Source: Sulfuriferula nivalis
GTDB taxonomy: Bacteria > Pseudomonadota > Gammaproteobacteria > Burkholderiales > Sulfuriferulaceae
Reading direction: 5' to 3'
DNA length: 64,000 nt
Assembly (NCBI RefSeq): GCF_009937995.1
Contig: NZ_AP021881.1
Span: 1,178,001 to 1,242,000, forward strand
The notes beneath the pieces were generated by a model. That model made no database searches. It was given only the letters and a program-made list of their open reading frames with translations, and was not told where the DNA came from. Position numbers and translations under genes: made by a program. Position 1 is the first letter of the stretch; each line of letters opens with the position of its first letter. Below are positions 17,678 to 25,973 of this stretch, piece by piece.

Positions 17678-18794
17678 ATGTTTTCATCCCCGTTGTAGCA
17701 CAACGAATCCAGCCAATCACGCGTTGTGCATGTCCATGTAATAAGCCTTCCTGCTGTCGCGAAAAAGATGCTTTGTCTGGATTAAAGACATAAGCATTCG
17801 CACCATCCCCTACTTCGCAAGCATGATTCAGTACAAGCAATCTTGGTAATTCCACATCCATATCATTTGGATTATTTAACACCACGGTCAACATCCCGTT
17901 AGTATGTGATTGTAGTTCCGGCAACAAAGGCACCGCATGATAACGGTCATCCATCACAGCTACCCAAGTTTGGTATGACCAAGTTCTGCGATCCCCACTC
18001 ACAGGGAGGCGGAACCAAACTACACCTTGTAAATGCGCTGGTGGATCAGTGTGTAATTTACGCAAAAACGCGGTCAGCACAGCTGGTTGAGCCATTAATT
18101 CTTGTGTTTGTTGTGCAGAGGCCAATATAGGCATCTCGCTTTCAACGGCTAGTAATTTACCTTGCGTGTTACTTAAAATTCGGGAACCGTAATTAGGTAA
18201 TGCCAATTCAAAAGGGGTGCTGGATAAATGGGAAAATTCTTGCGCCCAAGTCTCTGCTAACGAGGAATCAAACAGCCCTTGACGTGGATTGCTGACTGCG
18301 TGAACTTGCAAAGTGTAACGCGACACCTGATGCAATAAAGACGAAATGCTGCTTGAATGCCGCCAATCAGGCAGCGCCGTAATATTCAGGGATATGTCTT
18401 TAGGTAAGCTATCACGCAATTGACGTAGAAAATGTTCGTAAACAGGTAATTGCTGAGTCGCGCAGTCATAATCTATTTCCAGTGCAGAAACATGTACCCC
18501 ATGTGACTGCCATTGTTGCCGAACTTGCGTCAAACGATCGATGAGCATATTTCCATCCAAGTGCCGCATCTGTCCATCAATACGAAATACCATCACCACA
18601 GGATGTTTTAAGCGAGGCAGTACGGAAAATGAAACTTGAGCAGGGCTAAAAGATTGCGCATCATGATCAAATTCACCCGCCAACACATGCCAACGATCCA
18701 CATGACTCGATGCCTCTGCTTGTTGAAGTGCAGCAACCACCGAGGAGGTCCAAGCACGTTGCCAAACGTATGCGCCCTGCTGAAAGTCTTTGTT
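17664..18794 (-). pseudogene. DUF3142 protein, main part, split by IS91 copy 2
   Basis: Carries almost all of a DUF3142 domain: AYVWQRAWT near the start, EIDYDCATQQLPVYEHFLRQ, SLNITALPDW, FELALPNYG and GVVWFRLP. The pattern resembles TIM-barrel glycoside-hydrolase-like folds; EIDYD could be the active-site strand, but that is inference. The first 33 codons, with the lipoprotein signal, lie across the IS at 21339-21241. Joining the two gives LSACTKHNKDFQQGAYVWQ in frame, 410 codons including the stop. The frame here stays open into IS91 up to 18944, so a fusion without a signal peptide is possible. The stop overlaps the TPR gene start. Confidence 0.8.
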
Positions 18795-18903
18795 GAACGA
18801 AGCCGCTATCGCGGAGAAATATTCCCGAACCATCAAATTACGCAGCATAATTTCGTCTCCCCCAGCAATGGAATTTTGATTACTGTACCACGAGGAGACG
18901 ACA

Positions 18904-19817
18904 TTGACAGCCCCCACACCCATCCCCGCGCACTTCGAGCACAATCACCAGCGACTGCTGAATTGCCTCAAGCTCAGAGGCATGCAGCCTAAAACCATCG
19001 CCTTGTATTCACACGGCGTACGGCGCGCAGCGGTGTATTTTAATGACCAGATAGACGCGCTCACCAAGCCACAATTAACCGACTATTTTGTTCGCATCCT
19101 GGATACCCATTCATGGAGTACGCTCAAACATGATCTGTATGGACTGAAGTTCTATTATGCCCATGTACTCAGCCAACCCTGGCCAGGTGCGGATCTGGTT
19201 AAACCACCCAAGTCATATAGCCTGCCCGACATCATTACCGTCGCCCAGGCACAACAAATCTTCATGGCCACCCGCGTATTGAGCTACCGCGTATTCTTCT
19301 TCACCCTCTACAGCCTGGGCTTACGATTAGGCGAAGGCTTACGCTTGCAGGTAGGGGATATCGATGCGGATCGGATGCGGGTGCAAGTACGCAACGCCAA
19401 AGGCAACCGTGATCGATTGGTGCCGTTATCAGAGAACACCTTGCAGGTATTGCGCCGTTTCTGGCTCACCCATCGCAACCCAAGCTTGCTCTTTCCTAAT
19501 CGACACGGCGGTCTTGCCAAATCGCACTTGGCACGCACCCCGCTGGATCGTGGTGGTATCCAGACCACCTTGGGTCAAGTGACCCGTGACTGTGGCTTAA
19601 AAAAAGAATTACACCACACAGCCTGCGCCACAGCTATGCCACCCACCTGATAGAAGCTGGCATCGATTTACTCGAAATTCAGCAGATACTCGGACACCAG
19701 TCCATCCTCACCACCATCCGCTACACCCACCTCACCGAACAACGCCATCAGAGCGCACACACTCGCCTTAATCAATTAATGGAGAAATTCCACATTCATT
19801 GGGGCAAAGTCAAATGA
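18904..19817 (+). CDS. IS91-associated tyrosine recombinase, copy 2, needs -1 frameshift
   Basis: Same as the gene at 14227-15140, offset by 4677 bases. The zero frame stops at 19650. The run of seven A at 19599-19605 leads to the -1 frame with LRHSYATHL and the TIRYTHL tyrosine, stopping at 19815-19817. Keeping the same slippery run in both copies means the shift predates the duplication, whether programmed or mutational. Confidence 0.85.
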
Positions 19818-20929
19818 TCAGACTGGCGCACATCGTAGCAACCTACGCAGCTAAACTGCTTGCACAACACGGTCATCACCTATTGCCCAGCCAGCAAGCT
19901 GCCTTAACCGCCTTTCAAACCTGCCGTAGCCAGATGAGCCCGAGGATGCAACTTGCCTGTGATGATTGTCAAACACCCAGCTACCTGCCACATTCCTGCG
20001 GTCATCGGCATTGCCCGCATTGCCAGGCGCACGAATCACAGCGCTGGATAGACCAGCAATTACACAAATCCATCCCCGCCAACTACTTCATGCTCACCTT
20101 CACCGTGCCCGCCCAGTTGCGCACACTGGCCTGGCAACATCAGCGCGTCATGTATGACTTGATCACACGCTGCGCGTGGGAAACAGTCAACACCTTCAGC
20201 CAAAACGACAACAAGCTGCGCGGCAGCGCAGGGGCGGTGACTGTACTGCATACCCATAACCGCCGACTGGACTATCACCCCCATGTGCATCTCGTCATGC
20301 CCGCTGTCGCCTTTAACCCCAAACAGCGACGCATGCGTCATAAACACGGCAACTACCTGTTTAACCACAAAGCCCTGGCCAAAGTATTTCGTGCCAAATT
20401 ACTGGCAGGCATCAGACAAGCAGGACTCACCCTGCCAAACGATTACCCGACCGATTGGGTGGTGGATTGCAAAGCCGTCGGCACTGGACAGCACGCTCTG
20501 ATCTACCTTGGGCGCTATCTGTATCGGGGGGTGATACAGGAGAAAGACATCCTCTCCGACCGGCATGGTCAGGTCACCTTCCGTTACCGGAACAGCCAAA
20601 CCAAACAAATGGAAACCCGTACCTTGAGTGGTGTAGCCTTCCTGCGACTGATACTGCAACACATTCTGCCCAAAGGCTACCGCCGCGCCCGCAACTTTGG
20701 CTACCTGCATCCCAATAGCAAACTACTCACCCAGCTACAGCTGACCCACCTATGGCGACGGAACAATCCGCCGCCAGCGCAACCCAGACCAGCGATACGT
20801 TGCCAATGTTGCGGTGGGGTGATGAAGATAGTGCGCACACGTATCAAAGCGATACCGCTAGCCACATCAGCCCCATCTATAAAACGGGAACACAGAGCAG
20901 ATGACACAGGGTGGGAGACCATGCGCTAA
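19814..20929 (+). CDS. IS91-family HUH (Y2) transposase, copy 2
   Basis: Identical in translation to copy 1: zinc-finger cysteines, HPHVHLVMP, and the YLGRYLYRG tyrosines. ATG 19814 overlaps the recombinase stop (ATGA). This copy sits in the uninterrupted element and is the more likely source of active transposase. Confidence 0.93.
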   Translation: MIRLAHIVATYAAKLLAQHGHHLLPSQQAALTAFQTCRSQMSPRMQLACDDCQTPSYLPHSCGHRHCPHCQAHESQRWIDQQLHKSIPANYFMLTFTVPAQLRTLAWQHQRVMYDLITRCAWETVNTFSQNDNKLRGSAGAVTVLHTHNRRLDYHPHVHLVMPAVAFNPKQRRMRHKHGNYLFNHKALAKVFRAKLLAGIRQAGLTLPNDYPTDWVVDCKAVGTGQHALIYLGRYLYRGVIQEKDILSDRHGQVTFRYRNSQTKQMETRTLSGVAFLRLILQHILPKGYRRARNFGYLHPNSKLLTQLQLTHLWRRNNPPPAQPRPAIRCQCCGGVMKIVRTRIKAIPLATSAPSIKREHRADDTGWETMR

Positions 20930-21198
20930 ACCAGCCCACACCGCCCACCTGCCAGACTAGGCAGGTATGGCCGTGCTCGCCCTGAAGAAGGCTGAAATTG
21001 GGTTAACATGCCCGAAAAGCCGACTAAAAACGGTGAGTTGAATAGAATAAGTTGCTGCAATGGCAACGTGAAGGTCGTGAAATGGCGGGTGGGATGCGTA
21101 ACGCGTCCAGTTATGCCAGCATAGTCAAAAAGATATTTCCATAAGCGCTCAAGCAACACCCGCCCCAGCCATGCCGGGCTTGTCCAACAAACGGTTCA

Positions 21199-21226
21199 GA
21201 TTGTGGCTCGCTTCGCGATCACAATC
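21199..21226. repeat. oriIS-like hairpin near right end, copy 2
   Basis: Same GATTGTG/CACAATC stem with inner TCGC-TTC-GCGA, 14 bases from the element end at 21240. Confidence 0.7.
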
Positions 21227-21240
21227 TAACCTTATTCGTT

Positions 21241-21339
21241 ATGTTTTGTACAAGCTGATAATGCAAGAAAAGCAATGATCAAGACTAGGTTTCTCAAAGC
21301 AATTAAAAACGACCTTTTATGGTTTAGCGTGTTGCTCAA
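21241..21339 (-). pseudogene. DUF3142 protein, 5' part with lipoprotein signal
   Basis: Minus-strand 33 codons cut off from the main body by IS91 copy 2. Encodes a basic N-region (NHKRSFLIALRN), a hydrophobic core (LVLIIAFLA) and the lipobox LSAC followed by TKH. The TTG at 21339 is my best start (GGA a few bases upstream; TTG at 21294 is an alternative). A TATAAT lies at 21369-21364 on the same strand, but no good -35 is visible. The frame joins that at 18794 without a shift. Confidence 0.7.
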
Positions 21340-21720
21340 TTCTATTCCAACAATGTGCGTTATATTATAGTTAGTATGAATGATCCGCAGTTTGATTTTC
21401 GCTTGCCCCTTAATGAAAAACGAATACACTTAAGCTGGTATTTCAGTCCGTTGTGGTTATTTTACCTGTCATTGTAACCTTTTATGATTAGACTGGGACC
21501 GTCCGATTTGGCCGAGCAGCTGACGTTAAACTCGACCTGGAATGCATATTGGCTGACAATTGGCACCTCGCGCAACCAATCGGATGTAGAAACAAAAAAG
21601 TGGAGCTCTGTTAAGAGCTCCACTTTGAATGTTAATACTTTAAAACCAAAATGTCATTACTCACTTAAATTCAGTAAGTATGCGTTCATGCTATACGCTA
21701 ATGGGTTAATTACCACTTTC
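21340..21720. other. Right-end non-coding region of the outer element
   Basis: About 380 bases without a convincing gene, between the DUF3142 start and the right inverted repeat. It holds a possible -10 (TATAAT, minus strand, 21369-21364) for the DUF3142/TPR operon and a strong minus-strand terminator at 21591-21626. A frame at 21484-21831 on the plus strand runs through the terminator and the inverted repeat and has no recognisable features. Confidence 0.5.
21591..21626 (-). terminator. Rho-independent terminator
   Basis: Perfect 12-bp stem (21597-21608 with 21615-21626; AAAGTGGAGCTC and its complement) around a 6-base loop. Read on the minus strand it is followed by TTTTTTGTTT. It would stop transcripts leaving the cupin gene before they enter the element's minus-strand operon. 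Confidence 0.8.
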
Positions 21721-21772
21721 GATATCAACACGATATTACACTCCCTAGTTATCACAATGCAAAGGGTTTTTA
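21721..21772 (-). repeat. Right terminal inverted repeat of the outer element
   Basis: Reverse complement matches 9435-9486 at 47 of 52 positions without gaps. Its outermost bases also form the stop codon (TAA at 21772-21770, minus strand) of the neighbouring cupin gene, so the insertion point lies at the very end of that gene. Confidence 0.85.
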
Positions 21773-22432
21773 TTTGGTGGAGATATCTAGATGTCCCACT
21801 TTTACCAATATGGTGCAGCCTGATTTGCTAAATGGCTGATGTGTACTCATATGTGGGCTACGTAACCATGTATCCGCTGGATAGTCACCATATTCATCTT
21901 GAAAAGTACCTTCTAACACCAGAATTTCTTCACCACCATGATGTCGATGTGTCTGAAAATAAGTGTCAGGTTGCCAGCGTACCAACGCGGTATGCTCGCC
22001 TTGGAACTCACTCAAGGGCATGACACTTAAGCCGTCAATTAAGCCTGGTGACCACGACGTGGTGCTAGTATTAATGACAATACGTTGTGTGTCATTCTGT
22101 TGCATATAACCTGATTTTAGAAAAAATGTGCAGCCCGTTTCGCTTGATGGGTTGTGGCTTGAGCCAGGTGGATTTCGAATGTAAGTACCAGCAGAATAAG
22201 TACCATATTCATCCGTTAGTGTTCCTTCAAGTACAAATATTTCTTCACCTGACTCATGAAAGTGCTTACTGAATTGGATCCCTGCACTATAACGAACAAT
22301 CGAGGTCGTACGGGCTTGTTCTAAGCCATTATGTTCTAACAGACGTTGTTCTGTACCAGTGGGAGAGGCTGTCCAGGGCAGCGATGCCAGATTGATTTGT
22401 ACTACTTGGCTGTGATCAGCGTTGACGATCAT
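21770..22432 (-). CDS. ChrR-like bicupin protein
   Basis: 220 residues made of two similar cupin halves: HFHESGEEIFVLEGTLTDEY with SAGTYIRNPPGSSH, and HRHHGGEEILVLEGTFQDEY with PADTWLRSPHMSTH. These match the ChrR cupin type that binds zinc in anti-sigma factors, but the N-terminal anti-sigma part is absent, so it is a stand-alone metal-binding sensor or enzyme. Both halves keep the His/Glu metal ligands. It overlaps psiE by four bases (ATGA). Its stop codon lies in the inverted repeat of the mobile element, so the last residues may have been changed by the insertion. Confidence 0.85.
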   Translation of the reverse strand: MIVNADHSQVVQINLASLPWTASPTGTEQRLLEHNGLEQARTTSIVRYSAGIQFSKHFHESGEEIFVLEGTLTDEYGTYSAGTYIRNPPGSSHNPSSETGCTFFLKSGYMQQNDTQRIVINTSTTSWSPGLIDGLSVMPLSEFQGEHTALVRWQPDTYFQTHRHHGGEEILVLEGTFQDEYGDYPADTWLRSPHMSTHQPFSKSGCTILVKVGHLDISTK

Positions 22433-22893
22433 GTGGGCTTGTCCAAATTACGGTTAATTGCAATCGATGCACCACCCACCAACCAATGTAAGATGCCTAT
22501 CACCAGTAAGGCAGCAAGGATTAGGCCGAAGTGTAGCGGGTCAAACTCATCTCCAGTCGATGGTGTAGCGCCTGCCATTTGTACAGGTGCGACTAGTAAT
22601 TGGCGTAATAAAGTAATAATTACGACTTCAATAAATACCCGTACATGTAGTATGCCATTTTGCAGGAAGCTTATTTCAGCGGAAATCAGGCTGGATAGTG
22701 TCCATACTAAAAATAATGTACCTAAAGATTGCAGAAAGCCTTTTATAAGATACCCATGTGTAATTGCGTGAAAGACGTCCACGCTAAATTGCCAAATGAC
22801 CATGACACTGGCAATTGCCAGCGCGACAGTCAGTGCCATATGTAACAGGTTATTGAATTGTGAAAGTAATTGTATGAGTTTTTTTTCAAACAT
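22429..22893 (-). CDS. PsiE-family membrane protein
   Basis: 154 residues with four hydrophobic segments (for example ALTVALAIASVMVIWQF, LGTLFLVWTLSSLI and LGLILAALLVIGILHWL-like). It has the PsiE-family motif HVRVFIEVVIITLLRQLLV. PsiE genes respond to phosphate starvation in E. coli; the molecular role is unknown. Co-transcribed with the overlapping bicupin gene. Confidence 0.8.
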   Translation of the reverse strand: MFEKKLIQLLSQFNNLLHMALTVALAIASVMVIWQFSVDVFHAITHGYLIKGFLQSLGTLFLVWTLSSLISAEISFLQNGILHVRVFIEVVIITLLRQLLVAPVQMAGATPSTGDEFDPLHFGLILAALLVIGILHWLVGGASIAINRNLDKPT

Positions 22894-23049
22894 GGTGGGT
22901 TCTATGGGAATGCCAAATAGATATATCTACCGTTGGTAAATATCATACGCGGAATAAAGTTGGTTAGTGCAGCGTGATTGAAATTATGTGCAAGAATGTT
23001 TTTATGCTAAACCGTGGCTAGATGAGTTTGAATGGCTTGTCGTTGGTAA

Positions 23050-23436
23050 TCAAGCGGCTGCCATTTGCACTGGGATGTGATGACGTGTGTTATTGATGCG
23101 GTTGTGTGCATCGACATAGACTAACTGCGGCGCAAATTTTTCTAATTCAACTTCATTATAGTTTGCATAGGTAGCGATGATTAAAATGTCACCTGGGTTG
23201 GCTTTGTGTGCAGCTGCGCCATTGACAGAAATAGTGCCTGAGTCACGCTCAGCGCGTATAGCATAGGTAGTAAAGCGCTCGCCATTGCTTACATTGTAAA
23301 TGTCGATTTGCTGATATTCATGTATATCAGCTGCCTCAAGCAACGTATCATCTATCGCACATGAACCTTCGTAATGCAGTTCGGATTGTGTGACTGTGAC
23401 ACGATGTAGCTTGGATTTCAACATGATTATTTGCAT
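23050..23436 (-). CDS. panD: Aspartate 1-decarboxylase
   Basis: Pyruvoyl enzyme making beta-alanine for pantothenate and CoA. 128 residues. The start [20 protein letters not shown] aligns residue for residue with E. coli PanD, and the self-cleavage site Gly24-Ser25 is intact in YEGSCAID. Later [16 protein letters not shown] and [12 protein letters not shown] match the family. It stands alone; the rest of the pantothenate pathway is not in the window. Confidence 0.96.
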   Translation of the reverse strand: MQIIMLKSKLHRVTVTQSELHYEGSCAIDDTLLEAADIHEYQQIDIYNVSNGERFTTYAIRAERDSGTISVNGAAAHKANPGDILIIATYANYNEVELEKFAPQLVYVDAHNRINNTRHHIPVQMAAA

Positions 23437-23508
23437 CTAATTCGACCTTAGTGTGGTGCATATCAGCCGCGCATTATAAATCTAAACGGCTGAGTATGCA
23501 TGCCTAAG

Positions 23509-24054
23509 CTATTCGTCTTCGGGCTCTTCTTCATCCACTGCAGCCAGTTCAGGGTGTGCAGTCTCGATAATGCCGCGTATTAATTTAAATAAAGCTCGGC
23601 TGCTTTTCGGTGGTTGCAGCAAACTGGCTTCTTTACGCGCATTGCGTATTAGCGTGCGTAATTGTTGTACGTCAACATCTGGAAAATCTGCAATAAATAA
23701 TGTGACCGAATTGTCATCATTAATCAAACTTGTACGCCATTGTTCCATTTGGTGAAATACTACATTTTCATCACTATGATGATTGCGCCACTTCTCCAGT
23801 TGTTCAGCAATGGGCTGTGCATCAATGATGCGCATTAGTCGACCTATGTACTGTTTTTGTCGACTAAGTGCACCATGTGCAGTGATACGCTTGGCATCAT
23901 CAATAGCGTCACGCAAATTTTCAGGCAAATCGAGTTTGTTGAGTTTGCTTTTAGGCAACGCTATGAGTTCTTCACCCAGTTTTTGTAATGCCGTCATTTG
24001 CCGCTTAATTTCGCTTTTGCTTATGACGGGGATTTCGTCTTCAATTTCTTCCAT
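23509..24054 (-). CDS. darP: Ribosome maturation factor DarP (YjgA, DUF615)
   Basis: 181 residues. Core VISKSEIKRQMTALQKLGEE, ALPKSKLNKLDLPENLRDAI and RQKQYIGRLMR define the YjgA/DUF615 family, which assists late 50S assembly. ATG 24054 is chosen because homology starts there; the frame is open further upstream but runs into the divergent pmbA gene. The acidic tail AAVDEEEPEDE is typical. Divergent from pmbA across 66 bases, an arrangement common in beta- and gammaproteobacteria. Confidence 0.92.
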   Translation of the reverse strand: MEEIEDEIPVISKSEIKRQMTALQKLGEELIALPKSKLNKLDLPENLRDAIDDAKRITAHGALSRQKQYIGRLMRIIDAQPIAEQLEKWRNHHSDENVVFHQMEQWRTSLINDDNSVTLFIADFPDVDVQQLRTLIRNARKEASLLQPPKSSRALFKLIRGIIETAHPELAAVDEEEPEDE

Positions 24055-24120
24055 GGTACTCAGATATGCTGTAAATGTTGTTATGATAACGGTTTTCGCT
24101 TTACTTAGTCTGGAGTTTTC

Positions 24121-25458
24121 GTGTCTGATCAATTTAGCCATACTAAAAACGAGTTGCAATCCCTCGTACAAGAAATGTTGGATTATGCCAAACAGCAGGG
24201 TGCAAGTGCATGTGCTGCCGAGGCTTCAGAGGGAATGGGGCAGTCTGTTACGGTGCGTAAGGGCGAAGTTGAAACCATAGAATATAATCGCGACAAAGGG
24301 ATAGGCGTTACGGTTTATATAGGGCAGCGACGTGGTAATGCTTCCACGTCTGATTTTAGTCGCACCGCATTGCGTGATACTGTTGATAAAGCACTGACCA
24401 TCGCACGCTACACCGCAGAAGACAGTTTTGCAGGGTTGCCTGACGCGGATCGCTTGGCGACTGATTTGCCAGAGCTGGATTTATATCACCCTTGGACACA
24501 ATCTATCGAAGATGCGATTGCGATGGCAGCTGAGTGCGAGGCGGCGGCATTGGCCGCGGATGCGCGTGTGAATAATTCCGAAGGCGGTAGTGTCAATACG
24601 CAAAACTCTTTATTTGTATATGGTAACAGCTTGGGCTTTTTGGCGGGTTATCCAACTTCCAGACATGGCATTAGCTGTGCGGTTATAGCCGAGTCTGAGC
24701 AGGGCATGCAGCGTGATTACTGGTACACCTCAGCGAGACGTGCTGCAGATTTAATATCGGCAGCCGAAGTCGGTCGACGCGCAGGTGAACGTACAGTGCG
24801 ACGCTTGGATGGGCGCAAGGTTAAAACTTGTCAAGTTCCGGTATTGTTTGAGGCCCCAATCGCTGCGGGCTTAATTGGGAGTTTTGTATCTGCGACCAGT
24901 GGTAGCAGCTTGTATCGGAAATCTTCTTTCTTGATGGATAGCTTGGGTCAAACGTTGTTTCCCGAGTGGTTGCAAATCAGTGAGCGTCCGCACTTGTTAC
25001 GAGGACTGGCGAGCAGCCCATTTGATAATGAAGGCGTGGCAACTGTAGATAGAGAAATTATCAAAGATGGTGTATTGCAAGGTTATTTCTTGAGCAGTTA
25101 CAGCGCTCGTAAATTAGGTATGCAAACGACAGGTAATGCGGGTGGTAGCCATAATTTGCTGGTAAATTCGACTGGTGAGGATTTCGCGGGGCTGCTGAAA
25201 AAAATGGGTACTGGCTTGTTGGTTACTGAATTGCTCGGGCATGGTACAAATATGGTAACTGGTGATTACTCACGTGGCGCTGCGGGTTTTTGGGTAGAGA
25301 ATGGCGTGATTCAATATCCAGTAGAAGAAATTACTATCGCAGGAAATCTCAAGCAAATGTACCAGGATATAGTCGCGATTGGCACAGATACTGAAACGCG
25401 TGGCTCCAAGCAGACTGGTTCTATACTCATAGCTCAAATGACCGTGGCTGGAGAGTAA
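24121..25458 (+). CDS. pmbA: PmbA/TldE metalloprotease subunit
   Basis: 445 residues, GTG start. TldE half of the TldD/TldE protease that matures microcins and degrades unfolded peptides. Features: VTVRKGEVETIEYNRDKGIG near residue 40, SSPFDNEGVATVDREIIKDG, and the C-terminal TELLGHGTNMVTGDYSRGAAG. The zinc HExxxH of TldD is absent, as expected for TldE. The stop overlaps the dctQ start by one base (TAATG). Confidence 0.93.
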   Translation: MSDQFSHTKNELQSLVQEMLDYAKQQGASACAAEASEGMGQSVTVRKGEVETIEYNRDKGIGVTVYIGQRRGNASTSDFSRTALRDTVDKALTIARYTAEDSFAGLPDADRLATDLPELDLYHPWTQSIEDAIAMAAECEAAALAADARVNNSEGGSVNTQNSLFVYGNSLGFLAGYPTSRHGISCAVIAESEQGMQRDYWYTSARRAADLISAAEVGRRAGERTVRRLDGRKVKTCQVPVLFEAPIAAGLIGSFVSATSGSSLYRKSSFLMDSLGQTLFPEWLQISERPHLLRGLASSPFDNEGVATVDREIIKDGVLQGYFLSSYSARKLGMQTTGNAGGSHNLLVNSTGEDFAGLLKKMGTGLLVTELLGHGTNMVTGDYSRGAAGFWVENGVIQYPVEEITIAGNLKQMYQDIVAIGTDTETRGSKQTGSILIAQMTVAGE

Positions 25459-25973
25459 TGGTGCGTGTTTTATTGAGATTTGCGCATGCTGTTGATGCAT
25501 TGAACGACAGGGTGGGGCGTAGCGTGAAATGGTTAATATTGCTGGTGACGCTCATTTCTGCTGTTAATGCATTGTGGCGCTACACATTTGGTGAAAGCTC
25601 TAATGCGGGTCTGGAGATGCAATGGTATTTGTTTGGTGCGGTATTTCTGTTAGCAGCAGGTGATACGCTCAAACATAATGGGCATGTACGTATTGATTTT
25701 ATATATGGGCGATTGTCCAGACGTGGGCAGTTACTCATTGATATTTTTGGTACTGTGCTGTTTTTATTGCCTTTCTGTGCATTAATAATCTGGTTTTCCT
25801 GGCCCATGTTCATGCTGGCCTGGCAGTCGGGCGAGATGTCACCTGATGCGGGTGGCTTGCTGCGTTGGCCAGTTAAATTATTGATACCAGTTGGATTTGG
25901 TTTATTGGGTTTGCAAGGTATAGCTGAACTGATTAAGCATGCTGCAGCGCTATGTGAGGAGCCGTCGGCATGA
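25458..25973 (+). CDS. TRAP transporter small permease (DctQ type)
   Basis: 171 residues with four membrane helices: WLILLVTLISAVNALWRY, WYLFGAVFLLAAGDTLKHNGHVRID (family signature), LIDIFGTVLFLLPFCALIIW and the C-terminal LLIPVGFGLLGLQG. Overlaps dctM by four bases. No substrate-binding DctP gene is in the window; the substrate is unknown. Confidence 0.9.
   Translation: MVRVLLRFAHAVDALNDRVGRSVKWLILLVTLISAVNALWRYTFGESSNAGLEMQWYLFGAVFLLAAGDTLKHNGHVRIDFIYGRLSRRGQLLIDIFGTVLFLLPFCALIIWFSWPMFMLAWQSGEMSPDAGGLLRWPVKLLIPVGFGLLGLQGIAELIKHAAALCEEPSA

Larger units (their letters stand above)
18795..21240 (+). mobile_element. IS91-family element, copy 2 (intact, 2446 bp)
   Basis: Starts GAACGAAGCC and ends CCTTATTCGTT, in the same orientation as copy 1 and 4677 bases downstream of it over the shared part. 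Both genes are present and translate identically to copy 1. Inserted into codon 33-34 of the DUF3142 gene. Left flank TTTGTT, right flank ATGTTTT; no target duplication except an ambiguous GTT. Confidence 0.92.
9435..21772. mobile_element. Inverted-repeat-bounded transposon, later hit by three ISs
   Basis: Bounded by a 52-bp ungapped inverted repeat (47 matches) at 9435-9486 and 21721-21772. It contains one large zinc-ribbon transposase gene near the left end and, on the opposite strand, a DUF3142 lipoprotein/TPR gene pair. Subtracting two IS91-family copies (2446 bp each) and the nested IS3-family element with its target duplication (1354 bp) from 12338 bp leaves an ancestral element of 6092 bp. 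It lies between the convergent yedE-like gene and a cupin gene. No clear target-site duplication is visible at the outer ends. That transposase and cargo moved together is inferred from the shared boundaries. Confidence 0.65.

Noticed and set aside
17664-18944. Open frame of 426 residues starting inside IS91
   Set aside because: The first 50 residues are antisense IS91 sequence that also appears at 14085-14267; the real start is across the insertion at 21339.
12764-21240. IS91 pair as a composite transposon carrying DUF3142/TPR
   Set aside because: Each copy interrupts a gene of the operon rather than flanking it, and the healed frames show independent insertions.
9425-21785. Target-site duplication of the outer element
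   Set aside because: The flanks TTCAAAAT and TTTGGTGG share no convincing repeat; either none was made or one flank was rearranged.
21484-21831. 115-codon plus-strand frame
   Set aside because: It runs through a perfect terminator hairpin and the inverted repeat, and has no recognisable domain.
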